A stretch of 64,000 nt of DNA from Siphonodentalium dalli (taxonomy: Eukaryota > Mollusca > Scaphopoda > Gadilida > Siphonodentaliidae), in contig CP136069.1 of NCBI GenBank assembly GCA_032622095.1, positions 125,569,450-125,633,449 on the forward strand, written 5' to 3'. Position numbers and translations under genes: made by a program. Within the stretch, counting starts at the first letter, position 1. Every line of letters starts with the position of its first letter. The notes beneath the pieces are model-generated. The model was not told where the DNA came from. It saw only the letters and a program-made list of their open reading frames with translations, and searched no databases. Below, piece after piece: positions 10,930-22,700 of this stretch.

Positions 10930-12100
10930 GACTTAATTAAGTCATCAAAATTGTATGTCGAGGTTGTGAAATTTGAACGCCAACAACTCCTTAGAACGAA
11001 TTATGTAGATGACTCTATATTATTTTGGTGGATATCGGCGACTAAAATATTCTTATCAATGTTAATGTCCCTCATCTCTCCACCCCTGACCCAAACGGCC
11101 CCAACTGTGGCGTATGATTTTATTCCCCATATCATTGGAGAAGAACGTGTATGAATTTGGTGGCAATTAGGACTAAACATATTTGTATCAGCTTTGGTGA
11201 CACTCCCCTCCCCATTCTTGACTCGAACGGCGCCATTTTTGACATTTTTAAACCACTCTATTAGACCCATGGTAGCATGGAGATGATTATGTATAAGTTT
11301 GGTGGCAATCGGCAACAAAACAAACTCCTATAAAATTTAGTGCCCTCATCTCCCCCTAAACGGCACCAAATTGGCGTCTTTAAATCACACGATTAGTTTC
11401 CTCGTATCATTGAGAAGAATATGTACTGTATGAATTTGGTGGAAATCGGTGCTATGAATAGGTTATTGTAATCAACCGTGGTGCCCTTCTCCGCCTCCGT
11501 GCACCCCTGACTCGAAGGGCGCCATAGCATGGGGATGATTATGTACAATTGTGGTGGAAATCGGCCACAAGAATAATGTTTGCTGCCCATCCCATTTTCT
11601 GACACCGACACCAACAGCGTCACTTGAACCCGCATCCTTAATATCTTCCTCGTAAATAGTTACCCACGCTATCGGGATGGTCCCCCATTATATTCTATAG
11701 AACACAGGCAGACATTCGCAAATATAGGCACCAATTGTGGCGTCTTTAACCCACACGATTTGATTTCTCGTATCACTGGAGAACGCATATGAATTTGGTG
11801 GAAATCGGCGTTAAACATATTGTTATCAGTTTTTGGCGACCCTCCATTCCCTATCCATGACTTAAGTGGCACCAATGTTGACATCTTTAAACCACACAAT
11901 TAAGACTCATTATGAAGATGACTATATAAAACATTGGTGGAAATCGGCGACTACACACATTCATATCATATTTAGTGCCACCATCTCTCACCCAAACGGA
12001 ACCAATTTGGCGTCTTTAAATGACGTATCATGGAGAAGAATTTGTATCAATTTGGTGGAAATCGGCGCTAAAAATATGTTTATCTATTTTGGTCCCCAAT
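10930..12100. repeat. Degenerate tandem array, period about 140 bp, part 1
   Basis: The words tttggtggaaatcggcg, ctttaaaccacacgatt and ctcgtatcatggagaagaa return every 113-145 bases (for example near 11027, 11160, 11300, 11437, 11550, 11795, 11935 and 12050). Short reading frames inside are products of the repeat and not genes. Confidence 0.85.
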
Positions 12101-12240
12101 TCCAGCCCGATAGGGCTAAGCTACCCCCGACAATACACTGTTATAATTTATTATGTATTACTGCCACTGTATCATTCGTGTGTATTGTAAATAAACTATC
12201 CTATCCTATCCTTCCCCTTGCTATGCTATGCTTTAATTGT
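12080..12240 (+). repeat. Retroelement 3' tail with (TATCC)n
   Basis: The sequence gggctaagctacccccgac leads to tgtaaataaactatcc and then tatcctatcc repeats, the form of a SINE or LINE tail. A similar tail is at about 3150-3178. The body upstream is lost in the tandem array. Confidence 0.45.
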
Positions 12241-12297
12241 CAAAGCTGCAAATTAATGCAGAACATGGATATATACATATATACAATGGGGTCACTG

Positions 12298-12422
12298 ACA
12301 TCATCGTCATCATCATCATCGATGTCCCCATCGTCATCATCGTCCTCGACATTGTCATCATCATCAGTTTCATCATCATCATCATCCTCATCATCATTGT
12401 CCTTCATCATCACCATCGTCAT

Positions 12423-12453
<31 letters not shown>

Positions 12454-12515
12454 GTCATCACCGTCGTCATCATCATCGTCATCGTCATCATTATCATCGT
12501 CGCTGATCATCTTCA
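12298..12515 (+). repeat. Long TCA/TCG microsatellite
   Basis: The tract is (TCATCA)n with TCG and TTA variants. It produces Ser/Ile/His-rich reading frames on the plus strand and Asp/Met-rich ones on the minus strand, none of which is likely to be a gene. Confidence 0.95.
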
Positions 12516-12660
12516 TATTGGCATCTTAGTTAATGTCGTCCTGGCAACGTTTATAACGTCATCATCAATATCGTCGTGATTTGTTTTCTCATTTTGTAGA
12601 TTAGGTACATAAGACACTACACATGCATAATGACAGCATATGTACATATGATTAATCGAA

Positions 12661-13263
12661 TCATGTTTTGTCATCTCTTGTTTTTTCGTGAATCTTCATA
12701 CACGCCTTGACAAATATCGCTAAACTTTTCTGAATTGCTGGGTTTTGGCTACCAAGTAGAATATAAAATCGTGCTCTAGATGGCTCTTGCCGAAAGGTAG
12801 CCGGAATATATTTTATTCTTAAATCCAGGTATTTTGGACAAATCATCACAACGTGGTACTCATCTTCTATGTGGGTCATGCATTTTTGACAGGCTCGGGA
12901 TTTTACTTTATTTTTACACCACCTTCCAGACTCAGAACGCAGTTTGTGATTACATGTTCTTAGTCGTAATAGTTCTTGGGCTAAGTCACGCGGTAGGTTT
13001 TGCAAATATGATTCATATTTCATTGTCCGTTTAAAGTTCATGTATAATTTACCACGAGAGGAGTTGTACATGTCCCACCACCAGGTCTGAATAAAATGAT
13101 CTTTGAGTGTGCTTTCGATGGCCATTATTTCTTCGGATGAAATTTTCTGACATGTCCATATGTAACTCATGCCGACGGAATCCAGTATGCCTTTAACTGA
13201 TTGAATCCACGTTTTCACCTTGTTCGTCTCCCATCTACATGTCATTGTTAACATCCATGACAA
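12661..13263 (-). pseudogene. LINE C-terminal fragment (second copy)
   Basis: One open frame of about 200 codons carries TWWWDMYNSSRGKLYMNF, LLRLRTCNHKLRSESGRW, then CQKCMTHIEDEYHVVMIC and LDLRIKYIPATFR. These match the C-terminus of LINE A point for point (WW-D, SSRG, RTCNH-L, E--RW, C--C...DEYH.V..C, R.KYI). The RT itself is absent. The fragment is inserted in the 140-bp tandem array. Being open over its whole length, it looks younger than LINE A. Confidence 0.85.
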
Positions 13264-13500
13264 CTTTCATGATGTTCCGATCAAAGCTACGACCTGTAGC
13301 CCGCGCCAAAGGATTTAGTCATGCAAAGAGTAAAATCCAAGATGGCTGCTGGCGGCCATGTTTATTGGCCGAACGACCCCAAAATGACTCGTTCCCATCT
13401 GCATGTCAATATTAACATCCATGACAAATTTCATGATGATCAGACGAACAGTACGACCTGTAGGCCGCGCCAATGGATTGAATTTTGAAATCTAAGATCC
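13240..13500 (+). repeat. Two tandem copies of a ~158-bp repeat
   Basis: The block catctacatgtcattgtt...acgacctgtagcccgcgcc (from 13237) recurs as catctgcatgtcaatatt...acgacctgtaggccgcgcc (from 13398). Between them lies gatggctgctggcggcc, a phrase shared with 47908-47925. Confidence 0.65.
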
Positions 13501-15010
13501 GTGCACCCCTGACTTGAGCGCCGCCATTTTTGACATCTTTAAGCCACAACATTAGATTCCTCGTATCATGGAGAAAAATGTGTATCTATCAGTTTGGTGA
13601 AAATCGGCGCCAAAAATATGTCTATATATTTTGGTGCCCCTCTCCTCCTTCCGTGCACACCTGACTCGAATAATGCCATTTTGTTTACAGCTTTAAGCCG
13701 CTCTATTAGACTTCTGATATAATGATGATTATGTATAAATTTGGTGGTGATCTGCGACTAAAATTATTATCAGAATTAGTGCCCCCTCTCTCTCATCCAA
13801 ATGGCACCAAGTTGGCATCTTTAAATCACACGATTATATTCTTATATCATGGAGAAGAATGTGTATCATTTGGTGGAAATCCGCTCCGTGCACCCTGACT
13901 CGATATCTTTAAACCACACCATTAGACTCCTGATATCATGGAAATGGTTAGGTATAAGTTTTGTGGCAATCGGCGACTAAACAAATTATTATCAAAGTTA
14001 CAGTGCCCCCCCCCCCCTTCATCTCTCACACAAACGACACAAATGTGTCGTCTTTAAATCACACAATTAGAAATCGGCCGTAAAAATAATTTTATGATGT
14101 GGTGACCCCCTCCCTTCAGTGCACCGAACGGCGCCACTCTTAACATATTTAAACCACACCATTAGAGTCCTCATATCATCTCAAGTTGGTGTAAATCGGC
14201 GCTAAAAATAATTGTATCAATTGCTGTGCCCATTTCCCTTCAGTGCACCCCTGACTCGAATTTTGCCACACTTTAAGCCACACCATTAGACTCCTGATAG
14301 CATGCATATGATCATGTATAAGTTTTGTGGTAATCTGCGACTAAACAAATTCTTATCAAATTTAGTGCCCACCCAACCACTCAACCAAACGGCACACATT
14401 TGGCGTCTTTAAATCACACGATTAAATTCTTCGCATCATGGAGAAGAATGTGTATCAATTTGGTGGAAATCGGCGATAAAAACATTTATATCAATGTTGG
14501 TGCACCTCTCCCCTTCCGTGCACCCTCACTCGAACGGCGCCACTAGTCTTTTGACATCTTTAAACCACACCATTAGTTTCCTCATATCATGGAGAAGAAT
14601 GTGTATCAATTTGGTGGAAATCGGCCGTAAAAATAATGTTATGATGACCCACTCCCTTCAGTGCACCCCTGACTCGAACGGCACCACTCTTGAAATATTT
14701 AAACCACACCTTTAGGTCCTCATATCACGGAGAAGCATGTGTATCAATTTGGTGGAAATCGGCGCTAAAATAGTTTTATCAATTGTGGTGCCCCTCTTCC
14801 CTTCCGCGCACCCTGACTCAAACGGCGCCACTTTTGACATCTTTAAACCACATCATTACAATCCTCATAGCATGGAGATGATTATGTATAAGTTTGGTGT
14901 AAATCAGCGACACAGTTTTGTGCTGTCCCTCCCCATTTATGCCCCAGACAACAACAGCGTCACTTTATAAAATTTTAACCCGCACCCGTAAAAAGTTACC
15001 CCTGTTAGAC
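13500..15010. repeat. Degenerate tandem array, period about 140 bp, part 2
   Basis: The array of 10930-12100 resumes. The words gtatcaatttggtggaaatc and catctttaaaccacaccatt recur near 13597, 13741, 13872, 13957, 14187, 14325, 14457, 14610, 14752 and 14900. Two slightly different unit types tend to alternate: one with gattatgtataagtttgg, the other with gaagaatgtgtatcaat. Confidence 0.85.
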
Positions 15011-15249
15011 CAATTTGGTGCCATCTAGATGGTCCCCATTAAATTTCTATAGACCACAGACAGACAGATAGACAGACAAACATTCGCAAATATAAATATA
15101 GATATACGATTTATGGAGGCACGGACTCGGTATGAGTGTTCAATACTTTAAATGTGTTTGTCTCAGTGAGCGCGAACAAATTCTCATTTAAATGAGCCAT
15201 ATACGTTTTTCTTTATATAAATTGCTTTCGAATAATAATTATATTCCGT

Positions 15250-15345
15250 ACGGGCGGAGGATGGTGAGGATGAAGACGATTATGACAATACTTATGATGC
15301 CGATGGTGTGATGATATGATGATGATGACGACGACGACGATATAC
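15250..15345 (+). repeat. GAT/GAC-rich microsatellite
   Basis: The runs are gatgatgatgacgacgacg and similar. Another GAT-rich tract lies at about 15574-15670 on the other side of the foldback element. Confidence 0.8.
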
Positions 15346-15362
15346 TAGTAAACGAGATCACT

Positions 15363-15561
15363 GAGTCGCGGCCGTATTGGATTCATCTAGCCCCATTCCG
15401 TGATTTTAGTGCTACATGTCAAAGTTCTGGAACAGCATTTCCATATATGGAGCTGTTTTAATATTCATGATTTCAATAATATGGAAATGCTACTCCAGAA
15501 CTGTGACCTGTAGCACTATAATCACGGAACCTGGCCTGTTGGATCCAATATGGCCGCGAGT
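15363..15561. mobile_element. Foldback element (MITE-like), about 199 bp
   Basis: The arms 15363-15446 and 15475-15561 are imperfect reverse complements. Matching words are cgcggccgtattggat with atccaatatggccgcg, ttccgtgatt with aatcacggaa, and cagcatttccatat with atatggaaatgct. The loop is about 28 bases. It sits between two GAT microsatellites. The target duplication is unclear. Confidence 0.75.
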
Positions 15562-15858
15562 TATAGTGCCAGAGCGTATTGATGACGATGGTGCTACTGA
15601 TGGTGATGATGATGACGACGACGACGGCAATGCCTGGTGATTGCAATATTGGCGGTGATGATGGGGATGACGAATATGCTGTGTTTGTTGTTTTGTTTAT
15701 AATAGTGTAGTTTAATCATGTTATTTATTTAATTATCATATTACACATATATTGTGTCTGAGTGATAATCCATTACATTTATACATACCATTTCCGACCG
15801 CCGTCATTCCTTCGTGTAAATGTCCCGTTTACTGATATCATATCAAGGTAACTAAATA

Positions 15859-16116
15859 TGGAAGCGGGGTAACGTCGCAAGAGCTATACTCTGACCGTCA
15901 CCCCAAATTGGCATTCATGTTATATTCAACTAATTGACGGATCTCTTTCGGGTGGTTTTTAAGACACCAAAGTGGGCGGAACATCTTGATATAAAAGTGA
16001 AATTGCACATACGGGTGGGTGGAGTCGATTTGTGAGTATAGATGCGCGCTATACGAGTATACCGTTAACTGAGGTCAAGGTCAGAGTATAGCTCTTGCGA
16101 CGTTACCCCGCTTCCA
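15859..16116. mobile_element. Element with 38-bp perfect TIRs upstream of FABP
   Basis: Bases 15859-15896 (tggaagcggggtaacgtc...) are the exact reverse complement of 16079-16116 (...gacgttaccccgcttcca). Total length is 258 bp. Perfect arms suggest recent activity. The interior has no reading frame of note. Its right arm starts inside the AGGTCA repeat at 16072-16083. Confidence 0.75.
16072..16083 (+). promoter_or_regulatory. Nuclear-receptor-like direct repeat AGGTCA AGGTCA
   Basis: Two perfect AGGTCA half-sites abut with no spacer. Inside them is TCAAGGTCA, the extended half-site known for ERR and NR5A type receptors. The motif is 558 bases upstream of the FABP ATG. FABP genes in other animals are known targets of nuclear receptors. 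Its right half overlaps the arm of a foldback element (16079-16116). The sequence match is direct; its use as a binding site is inference. Confidence 0.35.
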
Positions 16117-16399
16117 CTAAGGATACGGTATGGAATAGCGCTCTCGTACAGCGAGGTAGGAGCTCGTTGGCCCACGAATGGCACCGCTATATCGGCGTTC
16201 ACAAGGCATCGATTGTGCAGCAGAGTGGCTTGATGGTTTAGACTGCACTTCTCGAACTGCAATTAATTCACAAATATCTTACAACGGTTTTTATTGAATT
16301 GGTCGGCATTCAGCCGTCAATCTTGAGTGGAATACTGAGAGGCCGCTTATGCCTATTAAAACAATTGGCTAACAAATTAGACGTGAAGGTATAAACGGA

Positions 16400-16640
16400 A
16401 TTCATATAGCGGATTTTTCTTATTCACTTTTCTTGGATGGGCGACTGGAGACGGCTGTTGTGTTGACTTCCCGGACTTTCCCTGTAGCATCGTGTGTCGT
16501 CGATAGCTGCAGTGTTTTTTTCCATACAGAATTTACACGTTTAGACAATCATCGCAACTAATATAGACGCTAGTTTGTACAGCTCTCAGGCGTTCACGTT
16601 ACCTTATAATTTATAATAAAGGTGGTTTTATTTAACAACC
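16400..16640 (+). promoter_or_regulatory. FABP upstream and probable 5' UTR region
   Basis: This is the stretch directly before the FABP start codon. I see no convincing TATA box at a normal distance. An AT-rich run (ttataatttataataaagg) lies within 40 bases of the ATG, too close to be a typical TATA element unless the leader is very short. The transcription start cannot be placed from sequence alone. Confidence 0.3.
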
Positions 16641-16716
16641 ATGTCTCTCGATGGATTCATTGGGACATGGCATGAAGTAACCAAAGACGGATTCGACAAT
16701 CTTGCAAAAGCTATAG
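16641..16716 (+). CDS. FABP exon 1 (N-terminal coding part)
   Basis: The exon starts with ATG in an acceptable context (aacaaccATGT) and gives 25 codons plus one base, MSLDGFIGTWHEVTKDGFDN followed by LAKAI. It ends at a clean donor, ATAG|GTAAGT, in phase 1. The first FABP exon conventionally carries about 24 codons plus one base, so the size and phase fit. The residues cover beta strand A and the start of the helix-turn-helix lid. No earlier in-frame ATG close by gives a better start. An (AT)n run follows the donor at about 16729. Confidence 0.9.
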
Positions 16717-19700
16717 GTAAGTTCTTATATATATATATATATATATAGTTAGATCGCTTCCTAGCTATAGCAAGGATCTCTAATGAGTTATATTGGCACA
16801 TTAGATTCTATTTTAAAATATTATATCCCATCATAACGATTTGAAGATCTTGTATATCACATGAAAAAACTAGAGCTAATGTGCCTTTTTGACAGATCAA
16901 AATCTTAAATGAAGCTACAAAATGTATACAGCGTTGGCTGAGAAGCGCCACAACCGTATACGACAGTATTGCGCGCTCAATGCTGAACCGGAAAATATAG
17001 TCCCCCAATCTGCTTCTTTGTTTTTATACCCCCCCCCCGCAACGAAGTTAAGGGGGGGGGGGGTGGTATACTGGAGTCAGCTTGTCCGTCCGTCCGTCGT
17101 CCGTCGTCTGTCGTCCGTCGTCCGTCCGTGGACACAAATTTGTCCGGAGTTTTTCTCAGTCGTTTTTTGATCAATTGTCGTCAAACTTGGCACAGACATC
17201 AATCACCATGGGATCCTGTGCACGTGCGATTATGACGTTTGTCTGACTTTTTTTCGTGGAGTTATCCCCCCTTTTTCGACTTAGAAAATTTTCGCAACAT
17301 GTATACTTTTGTCCGAGCTTTTATTCCTACATTTTTCGGTCAATTTTTTAAAAACGTGGCACAGATATTTAGTACCATGGGAACTTGTGCACCTGCGATT
17401 ATGACGTCTGTCCGACATTTGTTGGTGGAGTTATTCCCCTTTTTCGACTTAGAATTTTTTTCGCAACATCCATAATTTTGTCCAAGCTTTTATTCTTACA
17501 TTTTTCGGTCAATAGGTTTAAGATTAGGGTTATGGTTGTACACGTGCAATGGGGACTGTTATTTTATTATTTATTATTTTAACTAAATGCTTACTGACAT
17601 GTGAAACATCTTAGTATTTTAAAAACAGGGGGGTATCCGTAGTCCCATTGGGACATTCACACCTCTAGTTATGTCTATTTTCGTTAGTGCAACGGATTTG
17701 GACAAGAATTTTACTTCAATGGTTTCATGCGCGGTTTTTCGAAATAGTATTAATCCGCTTGAATCAATGTAAAGACGCGTCATGCGGTAATTTTCTTGGC
17801 GCGATGACAAGACGCATATTAATAGATAAGGAAATATGTAATGACTTTTTAAATGATATTATAGGGGTTTCATGTGTCTGAAATAATAAATATGAATCGA
17901 GGACACCGGAAAAGCTTCAATCACTTAAATCAATGCCGGAACAGTAAGACTATATTGTATGTCAAAGTGCTATTTTTAGAACAGATATCTTGCGAAATCG
18001 TTCGCAGCATACCAACGAGGGAGAACTCTATCTTCTACGCTCGACTGCATCATAAATTAACAACTTTATATGCATTCATAGAAACATAATACAACCAATC
18101 ATCAGTTTTACCAGATTTTATTCACAACGTTGTTGTTGCAATTGTGCTCCGGAAGAGATGCACTATCATTTAAGGCCCACTTAATTTTCGAACCCCAAGA
18201 AAATTTTAAATATATGCCATATTATATACCATTTGAAAGAGGGACCTCAAAAATATTATCAACTTTATTGAGATAAGGACTTGCTCAAGTTTCATTATTT
18301 TCAATGGAATGGGAATAACTCTATATCTTAAGATATAGAGTTAGTCCCCTTCCATTGAAAATATATTTTTAGTTTTAGTTTTTTAGTCTGGTAGCCATAA
18401 CGGGGAAAATGTTTCTATGATTTCAGCTGTTTTCTATTTCTCTATAGTCATCTTCTGAGACACAGACGTTTCAAATGGTGATGAATTATAGTGTTTTAAT
18501 ATTTGTTTATGGCATAAATTGTTATTAAATCCGTATATCAAGGCATTATAAAAAATAATCGGTGACTCGAAAATTAAATGGGCCTTTACAGTCATTCCGA
18601 TATATAATTAGAAAACGACAAATAAGCGCCAAACATCAACTCAGTTATTAAACTGCCTGCATGACTTCATAACGTTGCGGGGATAACAAAAATGTCCTAA
18701 AATGTATTCAGGCTTCCAGGCTAATTTTTTATAAAACCTATTTAAAACATCATCTAGATTCTATATAGTGCATACACAATAACATGTTTGGAATGAGAAT
18801 TGTTACACGAAAGACGCTATTTGTTTCATATTGAATTGTCTATGCATTATATCAATATTTAATATCGTTTCGATGTTTTATAGGGAAAACAAAATTATTT
18901 TGTTAATTTTTCAGTAACAAGATCTATTGTGGGTATTTGAAGTATATGTGTCAAATTTTTTTTTTCAAATTTTTTTTCAACAGAAACAAAAATCAGAAAA
19001 TGATTAGATTGTGTGGCCATACACATAATACACTTGTATATGTATATTGTTCTGTATTGGAGGTAAATAAATAAATAAATCTTTAAATATGAAATACATA
19101 TATACCGTTGTTGTATCTTATGATCAGTTTCACTATTGTACCCATTTATTAACTTCATTGTCTTAAACTTTTCACACATGGGTGAGGCAAAAGTATTGGT
19201 TTTCAGAAAGAAAAAACAAAAATCTATAGAAGACTTGGGAAAAACCTTCAAAATAATTAACTTTTTCGAACTTTATTATTATATGTACTCGAGGTATAAC
19301 CCTAATCACGCCATCACAGACATGTAGCTCTGCATGTGTCATCTGAATCTGAAACGATGTTCAACGCATGACCTTTTATGGCATTTCGTCGTCCGTGAAT
19401 GTAATACAGCAATGTTGCAACCAACCTACTATTTTCCGGACAACCTTTCGAACTTATCCAAAATCTTCACATATTACGGTACCCAAACGTTCACGATGCT
19501 CTCAACTAAATATAACTTATGGTGTATGCACCAAACGGCCTAGCAAATATCACATAGTCTGCGCACGTACAATTGTAAATATGCCATCAAATTTAACGTT
19601 GCACTGTTTATAGGGGTAGCAGGGAAACGACCACCTAAGTCACGTTGCTCTTATGCAATAAGATAATTATGTTTGATATTGTTATTAATGATTCATTAAT

Positions 19701-22700
19701 TATTTTGCAAATAAACACATATCATATATATTATTATAACAAAATAAAAAAATATATGGAAAAAAAAGTTGGAAAAATTAGAGAATAAGTAATTAACTAT
19801 GAGGTAACTCTTGTCATCTCTAACGGCTTGTTTGGATGACCCTATATACGCCCTGATGGGTTAGGCAGGCAGGATTAGTAGTCGAGTCATTTCCAGCCGG
19901 CGGCCGAGTAGAATGGTCGGACTGAAGGCCGGGTAGGATGGTCGGACTGAAGGCCGGGTAGGATGGTCGGATTGAAGGCCGGGTATAGGATGGTCGGACT
20001 GAAGGCCGGGTAGGATGGTCGGACTGCATTTTGCAGGTCCCTTCACCCTTTCTTGATGTGACCACCACACCCACCATTTGACTTCGACCTGGACCAAAAG
20101 GCAATCCTTTTAGTCGTTAGGTGCAAATAATGGTGATGATAATGATGATGGTGATTTTGTTGATTGTGATGATGATGATGATGATGCTAACACTGATGTT
20201 AGTGAAGACGGTGAGGGTGATGTGGTAACTGTGATGGGTGGATTTCTGAGTGATCGTTGTGGGTGGTGTTGTTGTCGGTATATAGTGTTGATGATGATTT
20301 TAATATAACATTGCAGTGGACAGACATGTCACCGATCGCCTTGCTGACTAACTCTGCCGCAACCGCTTTGGCTTATTTCCGCGAGACGATGATGACTCTA
20401 GACGCTATAACGGGGGGGGGGGGGGGGTTCACGTACAAACACCAGAAAAACGACAACACTAACCAATACATCGCTGCGTAAATATATATGGCAAGAACTT
20501 TGTCATTTTCACAGGAAGTACAACCGGCGGAAATTAATTTATTTTTATGGGTTCCTCGTTCAGAATCACGCCATGGTTACCAACCAACAGCATAAAGGGA
20601 CCACATCATATTCGCGAGACAGCTGGTGTAGGATTCAATCAATTAATTTAAATGGTTCTATAGGCTTGGTCTTGGGTTGGGGCGAGGGTGTCAGGTTCGA
20701 GTTTCCAACCACACTCTCCCTGAGTCCGTGACAAATCCCCCATCGTCCATTGTGTTGTAATTGCTCGAATTTTGTTTCTTATTTTCTTATTGTTGGTAAA
20801 TTTCAACCAACAACTAAAATATGTAGTTGGAATTATTCCAACTAGGAACTTTTTGGTCTAAAATTTGATCGAAACGTTATATTTGGAAGAGTTTATGCCT
20901 GCATGTTATTTATACACGTAACTGTTAATTTTAAATCGGTTCTCCAGACTCCGAAATGTGACGGACAATGGCTGATTTGGCCTCAATGGGGGACGTGGCG
21001 ACAGGGGGTGGGGTGTCTCACTCCATAAACTTCGGTCAAAATGTTCAACATTTGGAAATTTCATGCCTGATACAACATTAGTTGCAAATTTCACGCCACA
21101 AATAAGTTAAAATGGTTCTCATAGTTTGATTTGCTAACCAGTAATTAGTGTGGAATTTGTTGTTTTTTAGACCAACAGTCATAATATTCTCCTACCTTTG
21201 GTCAAAATCTTAGGGGGTGTCAGGTTGGAATTTCCAACAACTAGAAAACTTGAGTTACCAGTTGGAAATTTCCAACATAAAAAAAGGGGGTGAAAATGGA
21301 GAATTTCGCGAACTTTAGTCCGCAGTCTGGTACAAGGGAGGTGTAGATTGAAATTTCGAAGCGGACATCTCAGACAGCGACATTCTATAGCCATGCATGC
21401 CCCTGGCCTCACTGGACACGTAAATGTGCATTAAGTGATTGGTACTCCGGGGTAGGGAAATGAAGGTGACCAATGCGAACCTGGGTGGGCCAATTTGGCC
21501 AACGACAGCGCGAACACTGGTGGGTCGGGCGATCACAATAGTTATAGGAACAACATAAATGCTATACATCCAGAAATGCAGGATAGGAATGTCATTAATT
21601 AGCCATGCAGGTCTAACTGGTATAACATGTGTTGCCAATCCCAACGGGGGTTACTTGACTCCCGTGAACACAGTCAACCGTTTAGAAGTTTTGTGTCCAA
21701 CGTGTAGCAGTACGAAACGTGTAGCAAAGGGGAACAAGAAAACCATAGTCAGAAATGGTAACACCACCAAGATCATATTATTAGCCATAAATATAAATTA
21801 TAATATAAAATATATTGGTTACATACATGAATGCACCGCCTCAGAATTCCGTTAAAACAACTAATCCTTCAAATTATTACAAAAAACTACGGCTTATTAC
21901 TGCAGGGTTCTCATTCACCACACCAGAAAGTTTCTAAATGCGGATCAAAAATCGGAGGTATTGTGTTCACGCCAAGAGTTCACGGCTCAGCCATTGTTCA
22001 TACCTAAACATCGAAAGCAATTAACGCGGTCATAATCGTTACATACTGCAACTATAAGACATCCAGCGGATACACACCACACGAAAACCCGAAATGTGTT
22101 GTCTTGCGAGAAATCCCATTGCTATAGCTCAATTTGACACGGCCATATTAGCCTTCCTACAATATCCATAAACAAGATAATATATTATATACCCATGATT
22201 TTAATTATAGAATATAAAATATATTGGTTTCGCGAATGACCAACTCAGAATTCCGTTAAAATAACAATAACAACCAGCACCTAATTCACGAACCGGCCGT
22301 CTCCGACCACAACCATCAGTAAGCTGCAGATCGAAAAATATCGATACAAGTCGAAATATAAGACTTACAAATTATCTTTTAAATTTCTTTTATTGGTAAT
22401 TGACATAGCTTGTCACAAACAAAAAATCAACATTATTGACATAATAATGTAAAGGACAATAAACGAAATTGAAATTCCCAACTACACCTTTTACCGGACT
22501 CGGCCTCCTGGTCGCGCAGTTCGACTTTTAAATAAACCGGAAAAACCAATTTTCTATTTATAAAACCGCCATCAGACCACATCATTCTAATATTTGGCCA
22601 ACAGTATACACGCGGGTGTGCTAATAATCCAATCTTCTGACAACATAACCAAATGAGCGATCAACGCTCTGCAGGCAGAGATTCAACTGCGGGAAGATAT

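Noticed and set aside
12237-12580. Ser-, Ile-, His- and Asp-rich open frames on both strands
   Set aside because: They are translations of the TCA/TCG microsatellite and appear in several frames at once.
16600-16625. TATA box for FABP at ttataatttataataaa
   Set aside because: It is within 40 bases of the ATG, which leaves almost no leader; more likely AT-rich 5' UTR.
19900-20026. CRISPR-like appearance of regular short repeats (also 24580-24985 and 55612-55950)
   Set aside because: Units are contiguous with no unique spacers, and the setting is a eukaryotic genome.
21315-21644. 109-codon minus-strand frame with several hydrophobic stretches
   Set aside because: No family motif, it overlaps repeat family F, and there are no splice or start signals of note.
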